Assembly: GCF_023630255.1 (NCBI RefSeq)
Contig: NZ_JALPRS010000001.1
Location: 2,356,001 to 2,420,000 of the forward strand
From: Pontibacter deserti
GTDB lineage: Bacteria > Bacteroidota > Bacteroidia > Cytophagales > Hymenobacteraceae
Direction of reading: 5' to 3'
DNA: 64,000 nucleotides
Made by a program: the position numbers and the translations under genes. Positions 8,233 to 17,617 of this stretch are shown here, piece after piece (within the stretch, counting starts at the first letter, position 1; each line of letters begins with the position of its first letter). Under the pieces are notes generated by a model, which did no database searches, was not told the DNA's origin, and worked only from the letters and a program-made list of their open reading frames with translations.

Positions 8233-8760
8233 ATGGAAAACATTAACATAAAAAGAGTAACGCTAAACGACATTATCCAATTGCAAGAAATTGGCAGACA
8301 GACGTTTTCCGAGACTTTTTCAGCAGGGAACTCGGAGGAGAATATGGCAGCATATTTAGAAGAAGGATTCTCTAAAGAAAAATTAACTGCTGAACTGAAT
8401 AACCCAGACTCAGAATTTTATTTTGCTCTACTCAACAATAAGGTGATCGGCTATCTGAAACTGAACTTCGGACAATCACAGACAGAACTACAAGACGACA
8501 AAGCACTTGAGATTGAACGGATTTATGTGCTGAAAGAATTTCACGGACAAAATGTAGGACAACTGCTTTATGAGAAGGCAATGCAAATTGCAAAGCAGAA
8601 AAATGCAGCCTATGTTTGGTTAGGTGTCTGGGAAGAAAACCCAAGAGCAATAAACTTTTATAAGAAGAATGGCTTCGTTGCCTTTGACAAACACATTTTC
8701 AGGTTAGGCAACGACGAGCAGACGGACATAATGATGAAACTGCAATTGAAAGACAGATAG
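8233..8760 (+). CDS. GNAT family N-acetyltransferase, PaiA-like
   Basis: A 175-residue acetyltransferase of the GCN5-related fold that would transfer acetyl from acetyl-CoA to an amine. The pyrophosphate-binding motif A is IYVLKEFHGQNVGQLLYEKA at about residues 97-116. The B region VWLGVWEENPRAINFYKKNG follows. This pattern and the end DEQTDIMMKL are typical of PaiA-type enzymes, known in Bacillus as spermidine/spermine acetyltransferases; the substrate here is inferred only by family. The gene is AT-rich and free of the local signature words, like its upstream neighbour. Together they form an island of probable foreign origin. Confidence 0.88.
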   Translation: MENINIKRVTLNDIIQLQEIGRQTFSETFSAGNSEENMAAYLEEGFSKEKLTAELNNPDSEFYFALLNNKVIGYLKLNFGQSQTELQDDKALEIERIYVLKEFHGQNVGQLLYEKAMQIAKQKNAAYVWLGVWEENPRAINFYKKNGFVAFDKHIFRLGNDEQTDIMMKLQLKDR

Positions 8761-8798
8761 AAAATAACCTATAGATAAAACCTTTAAAACATAGAAGG

Positions 8799-9239
8799 AT
8801 GAACCCGATCATTAGAAACATTCTGGCAATTATAGCTGGTATTGTAATTGGCAGTTTAGTGAATATGAGCCTTATCGCGGTTAGCGGTTCCATCATTCCT
8901 CCCCCAGACGGCGCAGATGTTACTACCACAGAAGGTTTAAAAGCATCCATGCATTTGTTCCAGCCTAAGCATTTTATTTTTCCGTTTCTGGCACATGCGC
9001 TGGGCACTTTTGCAGGCGCATTTATAGCTGCGTTAATTGCCGCTAACCACAAAATAAAACTTGCGCTGGGTATTGGTATCTTTTTCTTAGCCGGAGGTAT
9101 AGCCAGTGTTTTCATGCTTCCTTCCCCAACCTGGTATACTATAGTTGACTTAGTTGGAGCATATATTCCGATGGCATACATAGCAGGAAGGTTAGCAACC
9201 AAAAGAAACAAATTCGCACATCAGGAAAACTTAGCTTAA
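8799..9239 (+). CDS. small integral membrane protein
   Basis: A 146-residue protein with four hydrophobic segments (about residues 5-30, 62-83, 88-106 and 113-132), so an inner-membrane protein. The first loop contains a PPPDGAD stretch and a predicted amphipathic piece. Comparable four-helix proteins are common as hypothetical proteins in Bacteroidetes; no function is known to me. Composition and signature words are normal again here, which marks the right edge of the AT-rich island at about 8765-8795. It lies 38 bp downstream of the GNAT gene. Confidence 0.75.
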   Translation: MNPIIRNILAIIAGIVIGSLVNMSLIAVSGSIIPPPDGADVTTTEGLKASMHLFQPKHFIFPFLAHALGTFAGAFIAALIAANHKIKLALGIGIFFLAGGIASVFMLPSPTWYTIVDLVGAYIPMAYIAGRLATKRNKFAHQENLA

Positions 9240-9275
9240 AACCGATTTGTTATTGAGATTCAGCAAATCATTCCT

Positions 9276-9896
9276 ATGCATAAACTGGTCTTTATACTTA
9301 CCTTATGTCTCTTAGGTCAGGCGGCCTTAGCCCAGGATTCCACTTTTATAAAAGTGCACTTCCTGTACGGCTCTAAGCCGCATCCAAAGTATAAAAACGT
9401 GGAAGAGAAATGGTTTGGTGGTGTATTGGGCGGGCATGTAGGTATAGAAGCCGGTAGCAGCAACCAGATCCTGAACTTTGTGCGAAAGGGTAAATTCCAT
9501 TGGTTCCCGAATAAGCGGAACCCGCACAGCACCTACATTCACTTATCTGAAGAAATGTTTTATGACCTTTATAAAACCAGCAGTGATAGTATAAAGAGGG
9601 CTATAGTTTATATTCCGATTACAACGCAGCAAAAGCAACAACTAGCTAATATCTCCACAGCTTACCTGAACCAGACACCCTACGATTACGCCCTTACAGG
9701 CATGCGATGTGCTGCAGCAACCTACGAAATACTGGCTCATTTAAATATAGTACCGGCTTACACACAGCCAAAGACCGCTACTAAAATACTATATCCTAAA
9801 AAGCTGCGCACTAAACTGTTTGCATTAGCCAGCACCAACAACTGGAAAGTGGAAAAACACGAAGGCTCGGTAAAGAGAATCTGGGATCGGGATTAG
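9276..9896 (+). CDS. secreted protein, possible permuted papain-like fold
   Basis: A 206-residue protein with a signal peptide (HKLVFILTLCLLGQAALAQ, cleavage after ALA). The mature part has GGVLGGHVGIEAG near residue 50 and PYDYALTGMRCAAATYEIL near residue 135. A His placed before a Cys at the start of a helix, in this order, is what circularly permuted NlpC/P60-type cysteine hydrolases show, so an amidase or peptidase role in the periplasm is possible. I rate that as inference. It is followed by the convergent alkyltransferase-like gene after 8 bp, and is 36 bp downstream of the small membrane protein gene. Confidence 0.7.
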   Translation: MHKLVFILTLCLLGQAALAQDSTFIKVHFLYGSKPHPKYKNVEEKWFGGVLGGHVGIEAGSSNQILNFVRKGKFHWFPNKRNPHSTYIHLSEEMFYDLYKTSSDSIKRAIVYIPITTQQKQQLANISTAYLNQTPYDYALTGMRCAAATYEILAHLNIVPAYTQPKTATKILYPKKLRTKLFALASTNNWKVEKHEGSVKRIWDRD

Positions 9897-9904
9897 CCCC
9901 TACC

Positions 9905-10240
9905 CTACAGCAGTTCTTTACTAGGGTCCCAGAACAGTTTATCGAAGTTTACAACCTGGTCGTTCTCAACTTTTACACCTTCCTGTTCCAGGCGCTCCCT
10001 CATGGCGTTTGGCTCATCAAAATGCTGTTTACCTGTTAACATACCAACCCTGTTTACTACCCGGTGTGCTGGTATTTTGGTTAGCGGATGTGATGCGATT
10101 AAGGCCCAGCCAACCATACGCGCCGAGCCCTTAGAGCCTAAATAACTGGCAATAGCCCCATAAGACGTAACCCGGCCTGTTGGTATCAGCTTTACCACTT
10201 CATATACATTTTCAAAGAAGTTTTCTTTTTTGTCGCTCAT
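9905..10240 (-). CDS. alkyltransferase-like protein (ATL), Cys replaced by Ala
   Basis: A 111-residue protein homologous to the DNA-binding domain of O6-alkylguanine-DNA alkyltransferase. It has the helix-turn-helix with the Arg finger region GSARMVGWAL and the active-site region IPAHRVVNR, where transferases have PCHRVV. Replacement of the acceptor Cys by Ala means it cannot remove alkyl groups. Such ATL proteins bind alkylated guanine, flip the base and hand the lesion to nucleotide excision repair (known for fission yeast Atl1 and bacterial relatives). The length and the absence of the N-terminal domain fit ATL, not Ogt. Confidence 0.92.
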   Translation of the reverse strand: MSDKKENFFENVYEVVKLIPTGRVTSYGAIASYLGSKGSARMVGWALIASHPLTKIPAHRVVNRVGMLTGKQHFDEPNAMRERLEQEGVKVENDQVVNFDKLFWDPSKELL

Positions 10241-10599
10241 AATTGTATTGCTATCACAAACGGTTTAACCTGATAAAGTTGCTGTTTAGCTATTCAATTT
10301 ATACTTACGCAGATTTACCCCCCGGCTGGTTTCTGATTTATACTTTAACGTTATAACTTTAAATCTCAGAGAACACAGTAAAACCATAAAATGGAAGTAC
10401 TGCCATCACCTGATTAAACCATTTGCTTACCTGGTAGTCCAAGAGTTCGGCTTGGGCCGAAACTGCAAAATTACCGCAGTTGCTGGCAAAACAAGTAGCA
10501 GGTAGCCCGGTTATACTTTTTGCAAAACTAAATTTATACTTTAATAGCTAAACTAACATCCTCTGCCCGAGGAAACCTATCAAAATCACCTAACATTTT
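10241..10599. other. intergenic region upstream of RND operon
   Basis: About 360 bp between the divergent ATL gene and the efflux operon. It holds several TATACTT words and a small hairpin near 10440-10465 (GTTCGGCTTGGGCCGAAC-like). I find no clear TTTG-N19-TAnnTTTG promoter, no regulator-binding palindrome and no open frame worth reporting. Confidence 0.5.
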
Positions 10600-11700
10600 A
10601 TGAAGATCAAATACATCGTTTACACCCTGCTTATACTCGGATTTGGAGCACTGGTAGCTTACCGCATCACGCAAAATAAAAGCGAAGGAGCCGGTGGTCC
10701 GGGTGGCGGTGGCGGCAGAGGTCCAGGTGGTCCAGGCGGCCCGGGTGGTATGCCAGCTATGCGTGTAGACGGCGTGGTAATTCAGCCACAGAATTTTGCT
10801 AACACTTTGTCTGTTACTGGCTCTATAGAAGCTGATGAGCAGGTACAGATCAGGTCTCAGGTATCTGGTTTAGTAAAATCCATCTCTTTTCAGGAGGGAA
10901 ATAAGGTTAGCAAAGGCCAGGTATTGGTAAAGATTGATGACTCGGAACTGCGTGCACAGTTGGCTCAAGCCCGTACGCGCCAGAGCCTGGCCGCTGAAAA
11001 TGAGCGCCGTGCAGGATTGCTGCTAAACAAAGAAGCCATCAGCCGTGAAGAATACGATGTTGCCCGCGCCGACCTGAAATCAGCACAGGCACAGACACAA
11101 CTGATACAGGCCCAGCTGGCTAAAACAACCATACGCGCCCCGTTCTCTGGCCGCATTGGTCTGCGCAATATCTCTGAAGGCAGCTTCATTTCGCCAGAAA
11201 CTGTTATAGCCAACCTGGTAAGTACAGACCCGCTGAAGATCACGTTCTCAGTTCCTGAAAAATATGCCAGCCAGGTAAAGCAAAACACTGCCCTTACTTT
11301 CACGGTTGCCGGTTCATCCGAAAAACATACAGCCACCGTTTATGCTATTGAGCCAGGTATAGAAGCCAGCAGCCGTACATTACAACTTCGTGCACGCGCT
11401 GCCAACGCTGATGGCACCTTAATGCCAGGTTCTTTTGCGAATATCGAACTGCCGTTAGCTGTTATCGAGGATGCGCTGCTAGTACCTAGCGAAGCCATTA
11501 TACCTGTACAGAACGGTAAAAAGCTGTTTGTAGCAAAAGATGGTAAAGCCAAGGAAGTGATGGTAGAAACATCAACAAGAACCGAAAAGGATGTACTGAT
11601 CACGACGGGCCTGCAAGCTGGTGATACTGTACTGACAACCGGTATCATGACGTTAAAAGAAGGTACTCCTGTGAAAGTAGCAGTTGGAAAGAAACAGTAA
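10600..11700 (+). CDS. RND efflux periplasmic adaptor (membrane fusion protein)
   Basis: A 366-residue adaptor that bridges the inner-membrane RND pump and the outer-membrane channel. One N-terminal membrane anchor (about residues 5-22) is followed by a Gly/Pro-rich linker (about 31-52, repeats of GGPGG). Then come a lipoyl half-motif (IRSQVSGLVKSISFQEGNKV), a helical hairpin with AQARTRQSLAAEN, the second lipoyl half (TTIRAPFSGRIGLRNISEGS) and the beta-barrel and membrane-proximal domains. It is the first gene of an operon with the pump (12-bp gap) and the TolC-type channel. The substrate is not predictable from this alone. Confidence 0.95.
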   Translation: MKIKYIVYTLLILGFGALVAYRITQNKSEGAGGPGGGGGRGPGGPGGPGGMPAMRVDGVVIQPQNFANTLSVTGSIEADEQVQIRSQVSGLVKSISFQEGNKVSKGQVLVKIDDSELRAQLAQARTRQSLAAENERRAGLLLNKEAISREEYDVARADLKSAQAQTQLIQAQLAKTTIRAPFSGRIGLRNISEGSFISPETVIANLVSTDPLKITFSVPEKYASQVKQNTALTFTVAGSSEKHTATVYAIEPGIEASSRTLQLRARAANADGTLMPGSFANIELPLAVIEDALLVPSEAIIPVQNGKKLFVAKDGKAKEVMVETSTRTEKDVLITTGLQAGDTVLTTGIMTLKEGTPVKVAVGKKQ

Positions 11701-11712
11701 AGATCGAGAAGT

Positions 11713-14700
11713 ATGAGTTTATCAACCACAAGTATAAAGCGTCCCGTTTTCACGATCGTTATAAACCTGATGCTGATCTTATTTGGCTTTATCGGGTATA
11801 GCTTTCTGGGGGTGCGCGAGTATCCGTCTATCGACCCGGCCATTGTATCGGTTAGTACCAGTTACTCGGGTGCCAACGCCGATATTATTGAGTCACAGAT
11901 AACGGAGCCACTCGAAAAAGCCATTAACTCTATCGATGGTATCCGTAACATTTCTTCATCGAGTAACCAGGGTCGAAGCAACATCAACATTGAGTTTAAC
12001 CTGGATAAAGACCTGGAAGAAGCTACCAATGATGTTCGCGACAAAGTATCGCAGGCCGTAAGAAACCTGCCGCAGGATATTGATGCACCGCCGGTAGTTG
12101 CCAAAGCCGATGCAGACTCTGAACCGATCATTACCATGACGGTGCAAAGCGAGAGCCGCGACCAGTTGCAGCTGAGCGATTATGCCGAAAACGTAATATC
12201 ACAGCGTCTGCAAACTATACCAGGTGTAAGTAGCGTGCAGATCTGGGGACAAAAACGCTATGCCATGCGCCTGTGGCTCGACCCGATGAAGCTTGCCTCT
12301 TACGGACTAACTGTTGGCGACGTACGCACTGCCCTTAACCGTGAGAACGTAGAATTGCCTTCTGGTAAAATCAGTGGCGAAAACACTGAACTGGTTGTTA
12401 AAACGTTAGGGAACCTCTCTACTGCCGAGCAATTTAACAACCTGATCGTTAAGTCAGACAACAATAAGATCATCCGTTTCAGCGATCTGGGCACAGCAGA
12501 GCTTGGCCCTGAGAACTATGAGACGAAGATGAGTGAGTCGGGTAAGCCAATGGTAGGTATGGCCATTATACCGCAGCCTGGTACAAACTACCTCGATATA
12601 TCCGACAAATTTTACGAGCAGTTCGAGAAGCTGAAAAAAGACCTTCCGGAAGACATAAAACTGGACATTGCGATGGATAATACCATATTCATTAAGCAGT
12701 CAGTTACAGAAGTGGCCGAAACTATACTTATCGCGCTGGTACTGGTTATACTTATTATTTACCTGTTCTTCCGCGACTGGAGTATTGCTTTCCGTCCGCT
12801 TATCGATATTCCGGTATCCCTGATCGCTACATTTTTTATCATGTACCTGTGTGGTTTCTCTGTAAACGTATTGACGCTATTGGCAGTGGTACTCGCAACA
12901 GGTCTTGTGGTGGATGACGGTATTGTGGTAACAGAGAACATCTTTAAGAAAGTAGAAGAAGGCATGTCGCCGATAGAAGCTGCCATTAAAGGATCTAACG
13001 AGATCTTCCTGGCTGTAATTTCCATCTCGATTACGTTGGCTGCGGTGTTCTTACCGGTTATTTTCCTGGAAGGCTTTGTGGGGCGCCTGTTCCGGGAATT
13101 TGGTGTGGTGATTGGTGCGGCTGTTCTTATTTCAGCTTTTGTATCGCTGACCCTGACCCCGATGCTGAACGCTTACCTGATGAAAGGTGGCGCACATAAG
13201 AAAACGAAGTTCTACAACTTTACAGAGCCATACTTCGAGAAAATGAACGCAAGCTATGCCAGTGCGCTGAGCAGCTTTATGAAACGCAAATGGCTTAGCT
13301 TCCCGATCATCCTCGTTTGTATCGGTTTAATTGGTCTGTTCTTTACTATACTTCAGAAAGAGACTGCCCCTTACGATGACAGAAGTATGCTGCGCGTAAT
13401 GGCTACTGCCCCTGAAGGCGCTTCATACGAGTACATGGATCGTTTTATGCAGGAGCTGAATCAACTGGTAAACGACTCTATACCTGAGAAAGATGTAAAC
13501 CTTGTGATCACTTCGCCTGGTTTTGGCGGTGGATCTGTGAACAGCGGTATGATGCGTATTGCCCTGAAGCAGCCAAACGAACGCGAACGCTCTCAGAAAG
13601 AAGTGGCTGATTACCTGACCGGCCTTACACGCCGTTACCCGGAAGCGCGTACAATGGTTACCCAGCAGCCAACCATCTCTGTAAACCGCCGTGGTGGCCA
13701 GCCGATACAGTACATTATCCAAGCACCAAACTTTCAGAAGCTCGAAGAAAAAATTCCTGAGTTTATGGATGAAGCCAGCAAAGATCCTACTTTCTCGAAC
13801 GTAGACGTTAACCTGAAATTTAATAAACCGGAAATCAACATTTCTATTGATCGTGAAAAAGCACAAAGCTTAGGAGTATCGGTAATTGATGTGGCTCAAA
13901 CACTGCAGCTGTCGCTGAGTGGGCAGCGCTTCGGGTACTTTTTGATGAACGGTCGCCAGTACCAGGTAATGGGCCAGTTCGACCGACCAGACCGCGATGA
14001 TCCGCTTGACCTTACTTCGCTTTTCGTACGCAGCAAAGACGGTAAGTTGGTTCAACTGGATAACCTGGTAACCATGACCGAGCGCAGCAGCCCGCCACAG
14101 CTATACCACAACAACCGTTACATGTCGGCTACTATTTCGGCTGGCTTAGCACCGGGCAAAAGTATAGGCGATGGTATCGAAGCGATGGACCGTATCAAGG
14201 AAAAAGTACTGGATGACACCTTCTCAACTGACCTTGGCGGCGAGTCAAGAGACTTTGTAGAGAGTGGATCAAATACGACCTTTGCTTTCGGCTTAGCTTT
14301 ACTTTTGATCTATCTTATACTTGCTGCACAGTTCGAGAGCTTTGTTGACCCGCTGATAATTATACTTACCGTACCTATGGCGGTAGCTGGTGCCATGCTT
14401 TCGTTGTGGTTGTTTGGCCAGACATGGAACATCTTCAGCCAGATCGGTACAATTATGCTGATTGGGCTCGTGACGAAGAACGGTATATTAATAGTCGAAT
14501 TTGCGAACCAACTCCGGGAACAGGGCAAACCGAAACACGAGGCCATATTGGAAGCTGCTGAAGCCCGTCTTCGCCCGATCCTGATGACAAGTTTGGCGAT
14601 TGCTTTAGGTGCGTTGCCAATTGCACTGGCGCTGGGTGCTGCTGCACAAAGCCGTATGGGTATGGGTATTGTAATTGTGGGCGGTACTATGTTCTCGCTT

Positions 14701-14808
14701 ATACTTACCCTGTTCGTTATTCCGGCCATCTATGCTATGTGGTCCAGACCGCGCAAGCACCACCCGGAATTTGAGCAGATCGAGGCTTACGAAAAAGCAG
14801 TTGTTTAA
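11713..14808 (+). CDS. RND efflux pump permease (HAE1/AcrB type)
   Basis: A 1031-residue inner-membrane proton-driven drug exporter, close to the usual 1030-1050. Twelve membrane helices and two large periplasmic loops are visible. The proton-relay residues are present: the DD pair in GLVVDDGIVVTENI (helix 4) and the Lys in TKNGILIVEFANQ (helix 10). Those residues, the N-terminal SIKRPVFTIV and PSIDPAIVSVSTSYSGAN place it in the hydrophobe/amphiphile exporter family rather than the metal exporters. It is co-transcribed with the adaptor upstream and the outer-membrane factor downstream. Confidence 0.96.
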   Translation: MSLSTTSIKRPVFTIVINLMLILFGFIGYSFLGVREYPSIDPAIVSVSTSYSGANADIIESQITEPLEKAINSIDGIRNISSSSNQGRSNINIEFNLDKDLEEATNDVRDKVSQAVRNLPQDIDAPPVVAKADADSEPIITMTVQSESRDQLQLSDYAENVISQRLQTIPGVSSVQIWGQKRYAMRLWLDPMKLASYGLTVGDVRTALNRENVELPSGKISGENTELVVKTLGNLSTAEQFNNLIVKSDNNKIIRFSDLGTAELGPENYETKMSESGKPMVGMAIIPQPGTNYLDISDKFYEQFEKLKKDLPEDIKLDIAMDNTIFIKQSVTEVAETILIALVLVILIIYLFFRDWSIAFRPLIDIPVSLIATFFIMYLCGFSVNVLTLLAVVLATGLVVDDGIVVTENIFKKVEEGMSPIEAAIKGSNEIFLAVISISITLAAVFLPVIFLEGFVGRLFREFGVVIGAAVLISAFVSLTLTPMLNAYLMKGGAHKKTKFYNFTEPYFEKMNASYASALSSFMKRKWLSFPIILVCIGLIGLFFTILQKETAPYDDRSMLRVMATAPEGASYEYMDRFMQELNQLVNDSIPEKDVNLVITSPGFGGGSVNSGMMRIALKQPNERERSQKEVADYLTGLTRRYPEARTMVTQQPTISVNRRGGQPIQYIIQAPNFQKLEEKIPEFMDEASKDPTFSNVDVNLKFNKPEINISIDREKAQSLGVSVIDVAQTLQLSLSGQRFGYFLMNGRQYQVMGQFDRPDRDDPLDLTSLFVRSKDGKLVQLDNLVTMTERSSPPQLYHNNRYMSATISAGLAPGKSIGDGIEAMDRIKEKVLDDTFSTDLGGESRDFVESGSNTTFAFGLALLLIYLILAAQFESFVDPLIIILTVPMAVAGAMLSLWLFGQTWNIFSQIGTIMLIGLVTKNGILIVEFANQLREQGKPKHEAILEAAEARLRPILMTSLAIALGALPIALALGAAAQSRMGMGIVIVGGTMFSLILTLFVIPAIYAMWSRPRKHHPEFEQIEAYEKAVV

Positions 14809-14841
14809 TCTCTAACCTGACTTATCTTACTAAATACTTAT

Positions 14842-16155
14842 ATGAAGTATAAAATTGCTGTTCTTGTAGCATTTGCTTTGTCTATACTTTTTGCGGGCAG
14901 CGCAAATGCACAGGAAGTTCTGACGCTGGAAGATGCCATTAAAATTGCGTTGGAGCGAAACTATGACATCAAGCTTGTAGCAAATGATCTGGAAATAGAC
15001 AGGAACAATGCAAACCGTGCCAATGCCGGAATGCTGCCTGTTGTTACCGGTACCCTTAATCAGAACAACACTATACAAAATAGCTCGCAAACTCGCGAGA
15101 GTGGTGATAAGGTAGAACGTAACGGAGCCAGAGGCTCCACTTTAAATTATGGCGTTGGCCTTAACTGGACCATTTTTGATGGCCTTGGCATGTTTGCGCG
15201 CTACGAACAGTTGAAAGAGTTTCAGAAACTAGGCGAAGCCGACCTGCAGCAAACCATACTTACCAGAATTGGTGATGTAATGAGCACCTACTACGACCTG
15301 GTACAGCAGCAGCAGCAACTAAGAGCACTTGATACGGCTATGCTGATTTCGCGAGAGCGGGTGCAAATTGCAAAAAACCGTTTCGAGATTGGTAAAGTGT
15401 CTAAGTTGGAGGTACTGAATGCACAGGTTGATTACAATACCGATACGACCAGAATTATGCGCCAGCACGAACTCTACCAGAATACACAGACACAGCTGAA
15501 CGAACTTCTGGCACGAGACGTGAACCTGCGCTTCAGGGTAGTAGAAACCTTTACGATTGACGATCAGCTGGTACTACAACAACTGGCTGATAAAGCGGCA
15601 CAGCAGAACCCGGCCCTGCAGGCTGCCATCATTAACAAGCGTGTAGCTGAGCTAGACATGAAACAGGTAAAAGCCAACCGTATGCCAAGGGTTAGCTTAA
15701 ATACCGGCTATAACTTTAACCGGGCCGAATCAGCACTTGGATTTACTACCTTATCAACTGGTAATGGGTTAAACTACGGCGTATCAGCTTCTGTTAACAT
15801 ATTCAACGGATTTCTGCAGCGCCGCAGCGAGCAGAATGCCGCTATCTCTATGAAGAGTGCACAACTGGAGTATGAGCAGCTAAACCAAAATATAAACTCG
15901 CAGTTAACCTCTGCTTACCAAACATACTTAACGAGCCTGTCGCTGGTAGAACTGGAGGAAAACAACCAGAAAATTGCCAGACAGAACCTGGACATCACGC
16001 TGGAAAAGTTAAAGCTTGGCAGTATCACCCCTATCGAGGTACGAGAGGCACAGCTAAATTATGTAAATGCCACTGTTCGCTTTACTAATGCGCAATTTCA
16101 GGCTAAAATAGCTGAAGTATCCTTAAGAGAAATTGCAGGCACATTGACCTTTTAA
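14842..16155 (+). CDS. TolC family outer-membrane efflux channel
   Basis: A 437-residue outer-membrane factor with a signal peptide (AVLVAFALSILFAGSANA). The two internally repeated OEP halves each begin with long helices: LTLEDAIKIALERNYDIKL after the signal and NPALQAAIINKRVAELDMK in the second half. It forms the trimeric exit duct of the tripartite pump encoded by the two preceding genes, with a 33-bp gap to the permease. A strong hairpin terminator follows at 16195-16225, so it is the last gene of the operon. Confidence 0.95.
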   Translation: MKYKIAVLVAFALSILFAGSANAQEVLTLEDAIKIALERNYDIKLVANDLEIDRNNANRANAGMLPVVTGTLNQNNTIQNSSQTRESGDKVERNGARGSTLNYGVGLNWTIFDGLGMFARYEQLKEFQKLGEADLQQTILTRIGDVMSTYYDLVQQQQQLRALDTAMLISRERVQIAKNRFEIGKVSKLEVLNAQVDYNTDTTRIMRQHELYQNTQTQLNELLARDVNLRFRVVETFTIDDQLVLQQLADKAAQQNPALQAAIINKRVAELDMKQVKANRMPRVSLNTGYNFNRAESALGFTTLSTGNGLNYGVSASVNIFNGFLQRRSEQNAAISMKSAQLEYEQLNQNINSQLTSAYQTYLTSLSLVELEENNQKIARQNLDITLEKLKLGSITPIEVREAQLNYVNATVRFTNAQFQAKIAEVSLREIAGTLTF

Positions 16156-16194
16156 GTTTACGTATCAAGTATAACCTGCATGCTACATGCAAGT

Positions 16195-16225
16195 ATAAAA
16201 GTATAGCAAACAGCTATACTTTTAT
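16195..16225 (+). terminator. intrinsic terminator of RND operon
   Basis: A 13-bp stem ATAAAAGTATAGC / GCTATACTTTTAT with loop AAACA, followed by a T tract. The arms are built from the local signature word AAGTATA/TATACTT in opposite orientations. Confidence 0.8.
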
Positions 16226-16264
16226 TTTTTATACTTATACCTCCTTTCAAACAACCTACACACT

Positions 16265-17548
16265 ATGCCAGACATTGAGCTCTTCCAGACATTGGCAATT
16301 TCACTAGGCCTTGGTTTATTGGTGGGTTTGCAACGTCAGCATGAGAATGCGCGCATGGCCGGTGTCCGCACCTTTCCCCTCATTACTGTTTTTGGTACAG
16401 TATGCGCGTGGCTGGCTCAGGACTTTGGTGGTTGGATAATTGCTGCAGGTGCACTAGGTACTACAGCTCTAGTTGTAGTTGCTAACCTAATGCAGCGCGG
16501 AAAAGAACATGTAGATATTGGCCAGACCACAGAAGCTGCAGTGTTGCTTATGTTTGCAGTTGGTGCCTACCTGGTATCCGGAAAAACACCTGTAGCTATA
16601 GCCATTGGTGCCTCTGTTGCCGTTCTGCTGCACCTGAAGGAACCCCTGCACCAGGCTATTGCAAAACTGGGCGAAAAAGACCTGCGGGCCATTATGCAGT
16701 TTGTAGTTATTTCGCTGGTTATACTTCCCGTGCTTCCCAACAAAACGTATGGCCCATACCAAGTAATGAACCCCTATAATATCTGGCTGATGGTGGTGCT
16801 GATTGTAGGAATTGGCTTAGCCGGCTATTTTGCCTATAAAGTCTTAGGGAATAAAGCCGGCACCTTGCTTGGCGGAATGCTAGGAGGTCTAATTTCGAGT
16901 ACGGCTACCACGGTTAGTTACGCCAAGCGCTCCAAGTCTGCAGGCAACACTAAAAGTACAAACTATAACCTGGTGGCGTTGGTCATTTTTATTGCTACTG
17001 CGGTGTCTTTGCTCAGAATTATAATAGAGATATCGGTGGTAGCCCCTACTACTTTAAGTCGGGTTGCCCCGCCCCTTTTAAGCTTGCTGCTATTGATGGC
17101 TATACTTGTAAGCTTCGGGTTTTTTATGAAAAAGGAAGATTCGGGACAAATGCCTGAGCAGGAAAACCCAGCCCACCTTAAAACGGCATTGGTGTTTGGG
17201 GTTGTTTATGCTTTGGTTATACTTGCCACAGCCGCCGCCAAAGACCATTTCGGGAAAAGCGGACTATACATTGTAGCTATCATCTCTGGCTTAACAGATG
17301 TAGATGCCATTACCCTTTCTACCTCGCGGCTGATGAACAACAAAACCATAGAACTGGAAACCGGCTGGAAACTGATACTAGTAGCAGCGCTTTCTAACAT
17401 TGCTTTTAAAGGAGCCCTTGTAGCTATACTTGGTAACAAAGCTTTATTTGCCAGAGTGGCTTTATTGTTTGGGATATCGCTGATTGCAGGGGCGCTTATA
17501 ATCTGGTTATGGCCGCAGGAGTTTGTGCTGGATTGGTTTGGAAAGTAA
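16265..17548 (+). CDS. MgtC/SapB family membrane protein with DUF4010
   Basis: A 427-residue inner-membrane protein with about 12 hydrophobic segments. The N-terminal part matches MgtC/SapB (LGLGLLVGLQRQ, AGVRTFPLITVFG). The C-terminal part matches DUF4010 (GGLISSTATTVSYAKRS, SGLTDVDAITLSTSRL). MgtC proteins affect ATP synthase or magnesium stress in other bacteria; the long DUF4010 form is not characterised to my knowledge. It is monocistronic or loosely linked to the GH15 gene 69 bp downstream. A degraded copy of the last roughly 20 codons occurs at 19987-20045. Confidence 0.92.
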   Translation: MPDIELFQTLAISLGLGLLVGLQRQHENARMAGVRTFPLITVFGTVCAWLAQDFGGWIIAAGALGTTALVVVANLMQRGKEHVDIGQTTEAAVLLMFAVGAYLVSGKTPVAIAIGASVAVLLHLKEPLHQAIAKLGEKDLRAIMQFVVISLVILPVLPNKTYGPYQVMNPYNIWLMVVLIVGIGLAGYFAYKVLGNKAGTLLGGMLGGLISSTATTVSYAKRSKSAGNTKSTNYNLVALVIFIATAVSLLRIIIEISVVAPTTLSRVAPPLLSLLLLMAILVSFGFFMKKEDSGQMPEQENPAHLKTALVFGVVYALVILATAAAKDHFGKSGLYIVAIISGLTDVDAITLSTSRLMNNKTIELETGWKLILVAALSNIAFKGALVAILGNKALFARVALLFGISLIAGALIIWLWPQEFVLDWFGK

Positions 17549-17617
17549 GTTAGGTAAACAGGAAAATGTAACTAACCCGCCGGATGCGTATCTAACTATA
17601 GGACTTACGCATCAACT

